Of a stretch of 34,418 bases of DNA, positions 6,251 through 14,790 are shown in pieces. The stretch spans positions 1 through 34,418 of the forward strand of contig CAVKGV010000018.1 of the NCBI GenBank assembly GCA_963656065.1, given 5' to 3'. Source of the stretch: Hallerella sp963656065. GTDB lineage: Bacteria > Fibrobacterota > Fibrobacteria > Fibrobacterales > Fibrobacteraceae. The stretch's first letter is position 1, and the number at the start of each line of letters is the position of its first letter. Below the pieces are notes generated by a model. The model saw only the letters and a list, made by a program, of their open reading frames with translations. It had not been told where the DNA came from and did not search any database. Made by a program: the position numbers and the translations under genes.

Positions 6251-8080
6251 ATGGAACAGAAATTCAGTCGGATTTTTTTTGCCTGCCTTTTGTCGGCTTG
6301 CGGCTTGGCGGGCGCGGAGCCCAAGGCTTTTCCCGAAGCTCTCGGGTTCGGGGCGAATGTTTCTGGCGGTCGGAACGGAACCGTTTACCATGTGACCAAT
6401 TTGAACGATTCGGGCGAAGGCTCCTTTCGGGACGCGGTCAGCGCACCGAACCGCATTGTCGTATTCGACGTGGGCGGCATCATCAACATCAAAAGCGCCG
6501 TGTCTGTCAAGAGCAACATCACCATCGCCGGGCAGACGGCTCCGGGAGAGGGAATCGCGATTCACGGCGGGAAGGTTTCCACCGGGAAGCAGTCGAACAT
6601 CATCATCCGCTATCTGCGGATAAGGCCCGGGGAGAATACCAGCTCCCAAAAGGACGACGCCCTGAACCTTTATGATTCGAAGGACATCATCGTCGATCAC
6701 TGTTCCATCGAACTTGCGCCGTGGAACAATTTCGGCGGAAGCTCCGACAACGCGAATTACCGCATCACGGGAGTCACGGTCCAGAACTCGCTCGTGGCAA
6801 ATCCAATCGGGCAACAGTTCGGGGCGCATATCGAATCCGTTGACGGAACCTGGGCGTGGTATTACAACGCGTTCATCAACACGCACAACCGGAATCCCTT
6901 GGACAAAATAAATGACGTTTTTGTAAACAATGTCCATTACAACTTCGAAGCGGGCTACACGACGCACACTTCGACGCGTTTCAAGCACGACATCGTGAAC
7001 AATTACTTTGTCTATGGCCCCAAGGGAAAGAATCCGTGGTTCCAGGTGGACAAGAACCAGTCCATCTATGCGAGCGGTAACATGATAGACAACAACCGCG
7101 ACGGAACGCTGAACGGCAGCCCGACCGAGATCTATTATTACCAGGGAGCGGGCGAGGAGCTGACCGAACCGTGGAGCGAGGAGACGAAGAAAAATCCCGT
7201 CTATAGCGCGGCGACCGCTTGGCGGCTGGTCAATTCGCAGTCCGGCGTGCTGCCGTATGACGATATCGATTCGCTCATCTGGCACCAGGCGGGGACGCTC
7301 GGCAAGGAGGGCGCGCTTGTCAAGTCCGTTGCCGACATGGGACTTTCGGCGAACGGCGGCTGGGGAGAAGTTCTCGCGGGGGAAGCTCCCGTAGATTCCG
7401 ACGGGGACGGGATGCCGGACTACTTCGAAGAGGCGATGGGCTACGACAAATCCAAGGACGATGCGACAAGCAAGGCCGCGGACGGATACCTTTTCATCGA
7501 AAAATATATCAACTGGCTCGGGGCGATGCATACGAGGGCGAAGCAGGACTCTTCGACGGTTTTTGATTTGCGGACGATTACGCGGGCTTTCCAGGACGTT
7601 TCCCCGGTCTATGCGGTGGAAGCCCCGGACGGAGGAAGCGTTTCGCTGAAAGAGGACGGCTATTCCGCCGAGTTTACGCCGGCGGAAAATTTTCACGGGC
7701 TTACGGCTTTCCGCTATACGGTCAAGGGAAACGACGGAACCGAATACACGGGCCGCGTGGAAGTCCTCGTCGAAAAATCGGAAGCGGCGGAGGATTCCGT
7801 CTCGGAAGAGACGACGGCTCTTTCTGCGGAAAACAAATACCCGCATTTTGACGCAAGAGTCCTGGATGGAACGCTTCGGCTCACGGGAATTCCCGAAGGC
7901 GCAAAAATTTCCATCTACAGTTTAGGCGGGAAAAAATTGTTCGAATCCAAGGTGGGGCTTTCGGCAAAAGGCTCGGCGGAGATTTCCCTCAAGCCCTTTG
8001 ACCGCGGAATCTATATGGTAAATGTCCGCGGACCGGCGAATGGAATATCGTTTCACAGAACTTTCAAGATTTCCCGATAA
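6251..8080 (+). CDS. secreted PL1-type pectate lyase with sorting tail
   Basis: The 609-residue protein has an N-terminal export signal (~1-22). A parallel beta-helix pectate lyase domain of the PL1 type follows (~25-330), shown by ALGFGANVSGGRNG, VTNLNDSGEGSFRDAVS, ITIAGQTAPGEGI and IIVDHCSIE. An HNRNPL motif around Arg214 is the probable catalytic arginine region. Next come a calcium-binding-like DSDGDGMPDYFE segment near 382-393, a small Ig/cadherin-like domain (~460-515), and a C-terminal domain (~535-609) ending GIYMVNV...FHRTFKISR, like type IX secretion sorting tails. It should cleave de-esterified pectin by beta-elimination outside the cell. The signal also contains LLSAC (Cys17), a possible lipobox. 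AGGAG precedes the ATG. Confidence 0.9.
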   Translation: MEQKFSRIFFACLLSACGLAGAEPKAFPEALGFGANVSGGRNGTVYHVTNLNDSGEGSFRDAVSAPNRIVVFDVGGIINIKSAVSVKSNITIAGQTAPGEGIAIHGGKVSTGKQSNIIIRYLRIRPGENTSSQKDDALNLYDSKDIIVDHCSIELAPWNNFGGSSDNANYRITGVTVQNSLVANPIGQQFGAHIESVDGTWAWYYNAFINTHNRNPLDKINDVFVNNVHYNFEAGYTTHTSTRFKHDIVNNYFVYGPKGKNPWFQVDKNQSIYASGNMIDNNRDGTLNGSPTEIYYYQGAGEELTEPWSEETKKNPVYSAATAWRLVNSQSGVLPYDDIDSLIWHQAGTLGKEGALVKSVADMGLSANGGWGEVLAGEAPVDSDGDGMPDYFEEAMGYDKSKDDATSKAADGYLFIEKYINWLGAMHTRAKQDSSTVFDLRTITRAFQDVSPVYAVEAPDGGSVSLKEDGYSAEFTPAENFHGLTAFRYTVKGNDGTEYTGRVEVLVEKSEAAEDSVSEETTALSAENKYPHFDARVLDGTLRLTGIPEGAKISIYSLGGKKLFESKVGLSAKGSAEISLKPFDRGIYMVNVRGPANGISFHRTFKISR

Positions 8081-8111
8081 GTTTTTTCTTGAATCGGTCG
8101 CTTTGAATGCA

Positions 8112-8146
8112 TATAAAAAAGACGCCCGCTTGCGCAGGCGCCTTTT
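8112..8146. terminator. bidirectional terminator between pectate lyase and amtB
   Basis: An 8-bp stem (8122-8129 with 8134-8141, tetraloop TTGC on the plus strand) is flanked by A6 on the left and CTTTT on the right. On the minus strand it reads as a GC stem with loop GCAA followed by CTTTTTT. It can end the convergent transcripts of the pectate lyase and the glnK-amtB operon. Confidence 0.8.
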
Positions 8147-8169
8147 GCCATTGAGCATTGTTCCTGATA

Positions 8170-9435
8170 TCAGGTGTTGCTGAAGATTTGGAATCCGCTG
8201 TAGGCTTCTTGTCCGTGTTCGCCGGCATCGAGTCCGCGGAGCTCTTCCTGTTCGCTCACGCGGAGACCGATGGTCTTCTTGATGAGGAGGAAGATGACCG
8301 AGGCGCCGAGGAAGCAGGGGACTGCGTAGCAGGCGATTCCGATGAGCTGCGTTCCGACGGTGAATTGTCCGGTGATGTCGAAGATTCCCACGGCGAACGT
8401 TCCCCAGACACCGTTTACGAGGTGAACCGAGAGGGCGCCGACCGGGTCGTCAAGGCGCAGACGGTCGAACATGAAGACCGAAAGCACCACCAGCACGCCG
8501 GCAATCGCTCCGATAATCCAGGAGCTCATCGGGCTTACGACATCCGCACCGGCGGTAATCGCCACAAGTCCAGCGAGGCATCCGTTGAGAGCCATCGTCA
8601 CGTCGGGCTTCTTGCTGATTATCCAGCTGGTCGCTGTCGCCGTGATGATTCCCGCTACGGCGGCGAGGTTTGTCGTCACCAGAATCCAGGAAGTCGCTTG
8701 CGGATCACCGGAGAGGGCAGAACCCGCGTTGAATCCCCACCAACCGATCCAGAGGACGAATACGCCGATGGTCGCCAGCGGAATGGAGTGTGCCGGGAAA
8801 GCATAGACCTTTCCGTTCTTGTAACGTCCGATACGCGGTCCGAGGATGATAACGCCGGCGAGAGCCGCCCAGCCGCCCACGGAATGGACGAGCGTGGAGC
8901 CTGCGAGGTCATGGAATCCGAGGTCGCTCAGGAATCCGCCGCCCCATGTCCAACTACCGACGACCGGATAGACGAATGCGACGTAGAGGGCGGTGAAAAT
9001 CAGGAACGAGTTCAGTTTCACGCGTTCCGCAACGGCTCCGGAAACGATTGTCGCGGCGGTCGCGGCGAACATCGCCTGGAACAGCCAGTCCGTAAAGTAG
9101 GTGTAGTGCCCGTTATACGAATTGGTGAATCCGCCATCGGGAACGTGCAGCCCGAAACCGTCGAACCCGAAGATTCCGGGGATGCTGAATGCGTCCGGGT
9201 ACATCACGTTGAAGCCGAAGAAGGCGTAGAGCGTAATGCCGATTGCCGGGACCGCGAAGTTCTTGAACATGATGTTCGCGCAGCTCTTCGCACGGCAAAG
9301 CCCGGACTCGACGCAGGCGAATCCCAGCCCCATGACGAACACGAGAAGCGCGCATCCCATGATCCAGATGTTTTCCGATAGGAATGTCGAGTTTGCGACT
9401 TCCGTTTGCAGCACTGCCAAAGTATCAGCGTTCAT
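8170..9435 (-). CDS. amtB: ammonium transporter AmtB
   Basis: The 421-residue inner-membrane protein belongs to the Amt/MEP/Rh family and moves ammonium/ammonia across the cytoplasmic membrane as a trimer. Diagnostic features are the GFACVESGLCRAKS segment in the first helices, HDLAGSTLVHSVGG with the Asp and first pore His, and SVHLVNGVWGTFAVG with the second pore His. About eleven hydrophobic segments are visible. AAAGGAGG lies eight bases before the ATG. The gene follows glnK after 14 bases, the conserved pairing in which PII plugs the channel when nitrogen is ample. The operon has a sigma-54 promoter upstream of glnK. Confidence 0.96.
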   Translation of the reverse strand: MNADTLAVLQTEVANSTFLSENIWIMGCALLVFVMGLGFACVESGLCRAKSCANIMFKNFAVPAIGITLYAFFGFNVMYPDAFSIPGIFGFDGFGLHVPDGGFTNSYNGHYTYFTDWLFQAMFAATAATIVSGAVAERVKLNSFLIFTALYVAFVYPVVGSWTWGGGFLSDLGFHDLAGSTLVHSVGGWAALAGVIILGPRIGRYKNGKVYAFPAHSIPLATIGVFVLWIGWWGFNAGSALSGDPQATSWILVTTNLAAVAGIITATATSWIISKKPDVTMALNGCLAGLVAITAGADVVSPMSSWIIGAIAGVLVVLSVFMFDRLRLDDPVGALSVHLVNGVWGTFAVGIFDITGQFTVGTQLIGIACYAVPCFLGASVIFLLIKKTIGLRVSEQEELRGLDAGEHGQEAYSGFQIFSNT

Positions 9436-9449
9436 GAGTCATTCCTCCT

Positions 9450-9791
9450 TTATCCGATGGCCGCGGGACCGGTTTCGCCCGTGCGGATGCGGATGCATTG
9501 TTCCAGGTTCTCGACGAAGATCTTGCCGTCGCCGATGTTTCCCGTGCGCGCGCCCTTGATAATCGCGTCGATGCACGGTTGCACGAATTCGTCGTTCAGG
9601 GCGATCTGCAGGCGGATTTTCTTGAGCAGGTGCACTTCGGTTTCCGTGCCGCGGTAGGTCGAGGTATAACCCTTTTGCTGGCCGCAGCCGAGAACGTTCG
9701 TGACGCTCATCTTGTAGATTTCCGCCTCGTAAAGCGCCTGTTTTACGCTTCCGAGCTTTTCCGGTTGGATGTATGCTGTGACTACTTTCAT
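9450..9791 (-). CDS. glnK: nitrogen regulatory protein PII (GlnK type)
   Basis: The 113-residue PII protein has the canonical length and motifs: an N-terminal strand MKVVTAYIQPEKL, the T-loop region GQQKGYTSTYRG at residues 37-48, and the C-terminal signature TGNIGDGKIFV. PII trimers bind ATP/ADP and 2-oxoglutarate and gate AmtB, which is encoded just downstream. By ungapped alignment with E. coli GlnB, Tyr46 is kept but the uridylylated Tyr51 is Thr51 here, so control by GlnD-type uridylylation at that site is not expected. GGAG lies eight bases before the ATG. Expression is probably sigma-54 dependent and nitrogen controlled. Confidence 0.94.
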   Translation of the reverse strand: MKVVTAYIQPEKLGSVKQALYEAEIYKMSVTNVLGCGQQKGYTSTYRGTETEVHLLKKIRLQIALNDEFVQPCIDAIIKGARTGNIGDGKIFVENLEQCIRIRTGETGPAAIG

Positions 9792-9836
9792 TTTGATCTC
9801 CAGTAAAAGCCCATACGAGCTTCCGTTACGCCCTAA

Positions 9837-9853
9837 AGCAAAAGCCGTGCCAA
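9837..9853 (-). promoter_or_regulatory. sigma-54 promoter of glnK-amtB
   Basis: The minus strand reads TTGGCACGGCTTTTGCT. This fits the sigma-54 consensus TGGCACG-N4-TTGCW, with the invariant GG and GC separated by ten bases. It lies about 45 bases before the glnK ATG. This implies activation by an NtrC-like enhancer-binding protein not encoded in the window. Confidence 0.85.
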
Positions 9854-9915
9854 ATCAACTTTTTGCGGAATTTCTTCAAAAATCGCCGTTTTGAAAATTT
9901 GGAGTAGAATGTTAT

Positions 9916-9950
9916 GACAAATTTGTCTACGAACTTTAACAAAAATGTTA
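9916..9950. promoter_or_regulatory. two dyads upstream of sigma-54 promoter, candidate activator sites
   Basis: A perfect 12-bp palindrome GACAAATTTGTC (9916-9927) is followed by TAACA-AAAA-TGTTA (9937-9950). They lie about 65-100 bases upstream of the -24 element of the glnK promoter, where enhancer-binding activators usually sit. They do not match the enterobacterial NtrC consensus, so the assignment rests on position and symmetry. Confidence 0.4.
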
Positions 9951-9953
9951 TTT

Positions 9954-10467
9954 GTGCTAGGCGATCGAGGAGTTTGCTGACGTTTAAGCTTTGTGTGTGG
10001 ATGGTGGAATGTGGAGAGTGGAGTTTTCCGTGGAGTGGACGTTGTCGTGCACCGTCATTCTAGAGGCTGAAAGCCGATAGAATCTTCGTCCACTATCATT
10101 CTGGAGGGTTCAAAGAATCCGATAGAATCCCGTTCGATGTCATTCTGGAACGACCGAAGGGCGTGATCGAATCCATTTTCAGCGTTTCTTTTGAAATGGA
10201 TCCTATCGCTCCGCATTGCTACGCTCCAGGATGACAGAAGAGTGTTCACGCCATCCGTCATTCTGGAGAGGTCGAAGATTTCGATAGAATCTCCGTCGGA
10301 TATTTCAAGATATGTGAAATGGAAACGAATAAAATTTGCGGCTCTATAGACAATTTATCAATGAAATTATGGGAAAAACGGCTTTTCGGAAGGGTGGCAA
10401 ATAATTAAATCATCGATAGCTATGGAAATTTACCGGCTTTCGTTTGGCTCTGCGCAAAGGAGTTTTT
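9954..10467. other. intergenic region without genes between glnK promoter and GH43 gene
   Basis: No convincing gene is present. The stretch holds a G-rich tract whose complement recurs at 13012-13027 (10005-10020), then a cluster of extragenic repeats (10054-10292). The rest, about 10293-10456, is AT-rich leader before the GH43 gene. A 68-codon minus-strand ORF at 10055-10261 lies wholly in repeats and was not called. Confidence 0.7.
10054..10292. repeat. cluster of five extragenic repeat units (block 1)
   Basis: Units begin GTCATTCTGGAG (or GTCATCCTGGAG) and end about 20 bases on with GATAGAATCC or GATAGGATCC. Direct copies lie at about 10054-10084, 10096-10131, 10139-10174 and 10256-10292. 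One inverted copy lies at 10199-10240. Related units occur at 12898-13080 and at the window end. Copies are imperfect and both orientations mix, unlike CRISPR. Confidence 0.75.
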
Positions 10468-12828
10468 ATGGGATTCTTCAAGATTTTTTTCTCTGCTTGC
10501 TGTGGTGCCTTGATGGAGGCTGCTTTCGCGGCGACGGTTGACAATCCGGTCATCTGGTCGGATTCGCCGGACCCGTCCATTATTCGGGTCAAGGACGCTT
10601 ACTACATGGTTACGACCACGATGCATTTTGCGCCGGGGGTTCCTATTTTCAAAAGTTCAGATCTTGCCCGGTGGCGGACCATCGGATACGTCTATGAAAC
10701 CCTCATCGATAACGATAACATGAATCTCAACGGGGGAAAGGACGCCTATGGCAAGGGTTCTTGGGCGTCGAGCATTCGCTACCGAGAGAAAGACGGCTAT
10801 TATTATGTTTTAACCCCGTCCTATACGTCTGGCAAGACACACCTTTATAGAACGAAAGACATCGAAGGCGGAGCCTGGGAAGAAACATTATTGCCTTTTT
10901 TCCACGATCCGTCCCTGTTCTTTGACGATGACGGAACGGCCTGGGTCTTTTACGGCAATTCCCCTGTCAGCTATGTGCAACTGAATGATGACGCTAGCGG
11001 TGTCAAGATGGGAGGCAAGAGCGGCTTTGTTGGCGGATCGGAGATAGAACCTGTTTTGGGGGACAGCTACATCGTAAAGCAGGAAGGTTCCCATATGGAA
11101 AAGGTGAATGGCGAATACTATCTGTTTACGATTTCATGGCCAAGCGGTAATGGTCGTACCGAAGTTGTCTATCGGTCAAAAGACTTGCTTTCCGGCTATA
11201 CGGGTAGAATTTTCCTGCAGGACAACGGCGTTGCCCAAGGCGGAATCTTTGATACTCCCGAAGGCAAGTGGTATGCGCTACTGTTTCGCGATTCGGGGCC
11301 GGTTGGGAGAATTTCGCATCTGGTTCCCATGATTTGGAATGATGGCTGGCCGGAACCGGAAGGGGGAATCAAGAAGGCGCCCGCCACGTTGAACCTGCCT
11401 CGCGAAGTGGAGCCTGGCTTTGGCATGGTTACGTCCGACGATTTCGATGCCGACGAACTTTCGCTGGAGTGGCAGTGGAACCACAATCCCGACAACAAGA
11501 ACTGGTCTTTGAGTGCAAATCCGGGAAATCTTCGCATCACTACGGGACGCGTGGATTCCCGAATCGTCAACGCAAAGAATACCTTGACCCAGCGGACATT
11601 TGGCCCTAGGTGCGTGGGCAGAACGTTGGTGGACGGAACCGGAATGAAGGACGGCGACATGGCTGGTCTCGTGGCACTGCTGGATTCCAAGGGCTTTGTC
11701 GCTCTAGCAAAGGAGGGCTCCGGTTATAAGGTCGTCATGTACCAAGGGACAAAAGACGGGGAGTCCTTAAAGGAGAGCAGGGACATTTCTGGCGCCAAGG
11801 TTTACCTTCGCGTAGATTTTGACTTGCCCATTGACCGGGGGACCGCTTCCTTCTATTACAGCATCGATGGAAAAACCTGGGAAAAAATTGGAACTAGCGT
11901 AAGTCTTGCGTTTGACTTGCATATGTTCGTTGGCGCACGTTTCGGGCTTTTCAATTTTGCGACAAAGACGGCGGGCGGCTATGCGGACTTTGACTGGTTC
12001 AAGGTGGGCGTAGATGAAAACGACGAGATTTATCTGGATGCAGGGAAGCCTATCCCGCAGACCCCGCACAATGCCGGCAAGACTCCATGGGTCATTCCCG
12101 GCAAGATAGAAATGGAAGATTTCGACGATCCGGGTAAGGGCAGCGGGGGCGATTCCTATTTTGACAGCGATTCCGAAAACCACTCCTGCACGGACTTGGG
12201 CAAGGAGGCGGAATGCTCCAGGTACCGCGACGGTACCGGCGTCGATATTTACAAGAAGGGCGAAAAGCTTGTGGTTGGCTACAATATCCGGGGAGAATGG
12301 CTGGAATACACCGTGAACGTGGAAAAGTCCGGTGACTACTCCATGTTTGCTGCGGTTGCCGCTTCCGGAGAAGGCGGAGCGTTCAAGCTTTCTATGGACG
12401 GCGAGGACATCACCGAAGAAATCTCTGTGCCTGCGGCTTCCGCCGGCGAAGACAATTTTGACGATTACAACAAGGTCAAGGCGAATGTTTGGCTTGAAGC
12501 AGGCGAACACGTTCTCCGCTTTACGGTAACGGGAGATTGGTTCGATATCGATTACATCAACTTTGTCGTCGGCAAGAATGCTCCGGACGATTTTCCGATT
12601 TCCGGAAAAAATGGTAGCGTGGAAGCAATCCGCCAAAGCCAAAAAGGCCTAGCCGATTCTTTTGACGAGTATGAGGTGTTTTCTTTGACGGGGGTTTTCT
12701 TGTCAAAAGTCAGGACGGATTTTAGCGGAATGGCGGAATCGATCCGGGGAGCGGGCTTTGCAAGAGGGCTGTATCTTGTTCGGAAAGTAGGCGACAACAA
12801 GGTGCGCCAAGTGAAAGTTGTCTTTTAG
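10468..12828 (+). CDS. secreted GH43 glycosidase with CBM6 and sorting tail
   Basis: The start at 10468 follows AAAGGAG and gives a 786-residue protein with a signal peptide (~1-21, cleavage near AFA). Residues ~25-320 form a GH43 five-bladed propeller. It shows the general base in SPDPSII (Asp35), the pKa-modulating Asp in HDPSLFF (Asp147) and the acid in QEGSHMEK (Glu206). The pattern is closest to the xylosidase/arabinofuranosidase type, probably subfamily 12. A beta-sandwich (~335-530) follows, then a CBM6 (~541-705; IEMEDFDD to DWFDIDYINFV), then a tail (~735-786) with ARGLYLVRKV near the end, like type IX sorting domains. It should act on xylan or arabinoxylan side chains outside the cell. 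Repeat blocks flank it on both sides. Confidence 0.9.
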   Translation: MGFFKIFFSACCGALMEAAFAATVDNPVIWSDSPDPSIIRVKDAYYMVTTTMHFAPGVPIFKSSDLARWRTIGYVYETLIDNDNMNLNGGKDAYGKGSWASSIRYREKDGYYYVLTPSYTSGKTHLYRTKDIEGGAWEETLLPFFHDPSLFFDDDGTAWVFYGNSPVSYVQLNDDASGVKMGGKSGFVGGSEIEPVLGDSYIVKQEGSHMEKVNGEYYLFTISWPSGNGRTEVVYRSKDLLSGYTGRIFLQDNGVAQGGIFDTPEGKWYALLFRDSGPVGRISHLVPMIWNDGWPEPEGGIKKAPATLNLPREVEPGFGMVTSDDFDADELSLEWQWNHNPDNKNWSLSANPGNLRITTGRVDSRIVNAKNTLTQRTFGPRCVGRTLVDGTGMKDGDMAGLVALLDSKGFVALAKEGSGYKVVMYQGTKDGESLKESRDISGAKVYLRVDFDLPIDRGTASFYYSIDGKTWEKIGTSVSLAFDLHMFVGARFGLFNFATKTAGGYADFDWFKVGVDENDEIYLDAGKPIPQTPHNAGKTPWVIPGKIEMEDFDDPGKGSGGDSYFDSDSENHSCTDLGKEAECSRYRDGTGVDIYKKGEKLVVGYNIRGEWLEYTVNVEKSGDYSMFAAVAASGEGGAFKLSMDGEDITEEISVPAASAGEDNFDDYNKVKANVWLEAGEHVLRFTVTGDWFDIDYINFVVGKNAPDDFPISGKNGSVEAIRQSQKGLADSFDEYEVFSLTGVFLSKVRTDFSGMAESIRGAGFARGLYLVRKVGDNKVRQVKVVF

Positions 12829-13242
12829 ATGCGTAGTCGTTTTCTTTAGACGTCTGCGTTTTTCAGATCTAAGTTCTCAGCTCTAAGCTCTGACAGGGAT
12901 CCTATCGGTCGCGCGACTCCCTCCAGGATGATAGAAGAGCGTTCGTGTTCACCGTCATTCTGGAGGGTTCAAAGAACCCGATAGAATCCCTTCTGATGTC
13001 ATTCCACTCTTCACTCTCCACATTCCACTCTCAGCTCTAAGCTCTGACCCGGATCCTATCGCTCCGCTCCAGGATGACAGAAGAGCGTTTATGTCCACCG
13101 TCATTCCACACTCCACACTTCACTCTCCACTCTCAACTCCCTAATCCCTGATTTCTCAGTCGCTAAAATCCGCATCGCAAGCGGTCTTTCGAGCCTGGAA
13201 TTTCTATCTTTTCCGTGAAAACTTTTTACAGGATTCTCTCAC
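12829..13242. other. intergenic region without genes between GH43 gene and lysS
   Basis: No gene is seen. The stretch holds block 2 of the extragenic repeats and pyrimidine-rich tracts built on CACTCTCCACATTCCA-like words. An AGCTCTAAGCTCTGA word occurs twice (about 12879-12893 and 13033-13047). From about 13150 on it is the lysS leader. Confidence 0.7.
12898..13080. repeat. cluster of extragenic repeat units (block 2)
   Basis: An inverted unit at 12898-12933, a direct unit at 12954-12990 and an inverted unit at 13051-13080 belong to the same family as block 1. A partial unit starts near 13100. Pairs of opposite orientation could fold into long imperfect hairpins. Confidence 0.72.
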
Positions 13243-14742
13243 ATGCAAGACATGAACGATCAGGTACAGGCTCGTCTCGACAAACTGGAAAAATTCAAGG
13301 AGATGGGGGTAAACCCGTATCCGCACAAATTCAATCGCACGCATACGTCCGAAATGCTCCGCGCGCAAAAGGACGAACTTCTGAAATCCGGCGAAAAAAT
13401 TTCGTTTGCGGGGCGCGTAGTCCGCTACAACCGCAAGGGAAAGCTCTGCTTTATGCACCTGAAGGACCGCTACGGGCGTCTGCAGATCGTCTGCGCGAAG
13501 GACATCATCGGCGAACAGGATTACGAAATCGTCAAGATGGCCGACTTCGGGGATTTTCTCGGGGTCGAAGGGACGATGATGGAGACGAAGACGGGGGAAT
13601 ACTCTGTCAAGGCCGAGCGAGTAGTGATGCTTGCGAAAGCGGTGCGCCCACTGCCCGTTCCGAAGGAAATCATCGACGAGAACGGCAACAAGAAGGTTTT
13701 CAACGAGTTTAAAGATGTCGATTCGCGTTACCGCGAGCGTTACATCGACATGGCTCTGAACGACGATGTCCGCGACGTTTTTCTCAAGCGGAGCCGTATC
13801 CTGCAGGCGATTCGGGAATACCTTCTCGAAAACAAGTTCATCGAAGTGGAAACTCCGACGTTGCAGCCGATTTACGGCGGAGCGAACGCGAAGCCTTTCA
13901 CCACGCACCACAATGCGGCGGACATGACGCTCTACCTGCGCGTCGCCCCGGAACTTTATTTGAAGCGTTGCATCGTCGGCGGCATGGAACGCGTTTTTGA
14001 ATTCAGCAAGAATTTCCGGAACGAAGGCATGGACCGCACGCACAGCCCGGAATTTACGGGGCTCGAATTTTATCAGGCGTATGCGGATTACAACGACATG
14101 ATGGTCCACTTCGAAAACATCTATGAGCGGGCTGCGATTGCCGCGAACGGCACGACGAAAGTGAACTACCAGGGGACGGAAATCGATTTCAAGGCACCGT
14201 GGCCGCGCATTTCCATGTATGACGCCCTGAAGCAATATGCCGGATACGACGTGAAGTCCATGTCGGATGAGGATCTCAAGGCGGAACTGAAACGGCTCGG
14301 GGCGACGATGGACGGCGAATGGAGCCGCGGACGCGCAATCATCGAACTTTTCGAGTTTACTGTGGAAAAGAAGCTCATCCAGCCGACATTCATCAAGGAC
14401 ATGCCGAAGGAAAGCACGCCGCTCTGCAAGAGCCATCGCGAGGATGCCGACCTGATCGAACAGTTCGAACCGTATGCGAACGGCTGGGAGCTGGGGAACG
14501 CCTACACGGAGTTGAACGATCCGATTCGCCAGCGCGAGCTTCTCGAAGACCAGGTTCGGCGCGGGCGTGGCGGTGAAGGCGAAACGCATCCGATGGACGA
14601 GAACTTTATCCACGCGGTGGAGTCCGGGCTTCCCCCGACAGGCGGCGTAGGCTTTGGCATCGACCGCATGGTGATGCTTCTCACGAACCAGCAGACCATC
14701 CGCGACGTCATCCTCTTCCCGCTGATGAAACCGGAAAACTAG
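13243..14742 (+). CDS. lysS: lysyl-tRNA synthetase, class II
   Basis: The 499-residue enzyme charges tRNA-Lys. The N-terminal OB-fold anticodon-binding domain (~55-165) is followed by the class II catalytic core. Motif 2 appears as FRNEGMDRTHSPEF at about 258-271 and motif 3 as GVGFGIDRMVMLL at about 468-480. The LysS-typical RYRERYIDM segment lies between the domains. Length is normal for LysS. The ATG at 13243 is preceded by an AGGA box; a second ATG three codons on is possible. The run lysS-lolC-lolD-clpC-bioB is co-directional with very small gaps after a 48-base lysS-lolC spacer that contains a GC hairpin. Confidence 0.96.
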   Translation: MQDMNDQVQARLDKLEKFKEMGVNPYPHKFNRTHTSEMLRAQKDELLKSGEKISFAGRVVRYNRKGKLCFMHLKDRYGRLQIVCAKDIIGEQDYEIVKMADFGDFLGVEGTMMETKTGEYSVKAERVVMLAKAVRPLPVPKEIIDENGNKKVFNEFKDVDSRYRERYIDMALNDDVRDVFLKRSRILQAIREYLLENKFIEVETPTLQPIYGGANAKPFTTHHNAADMTLYLRVAPELYLKRCIVGGMERVFEFSKNFRNEGMDRTHSPEFTGLEFYQAYADYNDMMVHFENIYERAAIAANGTTKVNYQGTEIDFKAPWPRISMYDALKQYAGYDVKSMSDEDLKAELKRLGATMDGEWSRGRAIIELFEFTVEKKLIQPTFIKDMPKESTPLCKSHREDADLIEQFEPYANGWELGNAYTELNDPIRQRELLEDQVRRGRGGEGETHPMDENFIHAVESGLPPTGGVGFGIDRMVMLLTNQQTIRDVILFPLMKPEN

Positions 14743-14753
14743 TTTGGCGAAGA

Positions 14754-14772
14754 GCCGGCGCGACGCGCCGGC
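14754..14772 (+). other. GC-rich hairpin between lysS and lolC
   Basis: A perfect 7-bp stem GCCGGCG/CGCCGGC with a five-base loop CGACG lies in the 48-base spacer. No T-run follows, so it is not a standard terminator. It may attenuate or stabilise the mRNA between the two genes. Confidence 0.5.
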
Positions 14773-14790
14773 GATTCCTTTCGGAGTTCT

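Noticed and set aside
6026..7846. 606-codon minus-strand ORF over the pectate lyase
   Set aside because: It is antisense to a clear pectate lyase with a ribosome site, signal and motifs. The product is arginine-rich with no recognisable domain, as expected from a codon-biased shadow frame.
8158..9381. 407-codon plus-strand ORF over amtB
   Set aside because: It is the antisense shadow of amtB, full of charged low-complexity residues.
10055..10261. 68-codon minus-strand ORF in the spacer before the GH43 gene
   Set aside because: It consists of extragenic repeat units and has no ribosome site.
10054..10292. Possible CRISPR array
   Set aside because: Units are imperfect, occur in both orientations and are unevenly spaced, and no cas gene is present.
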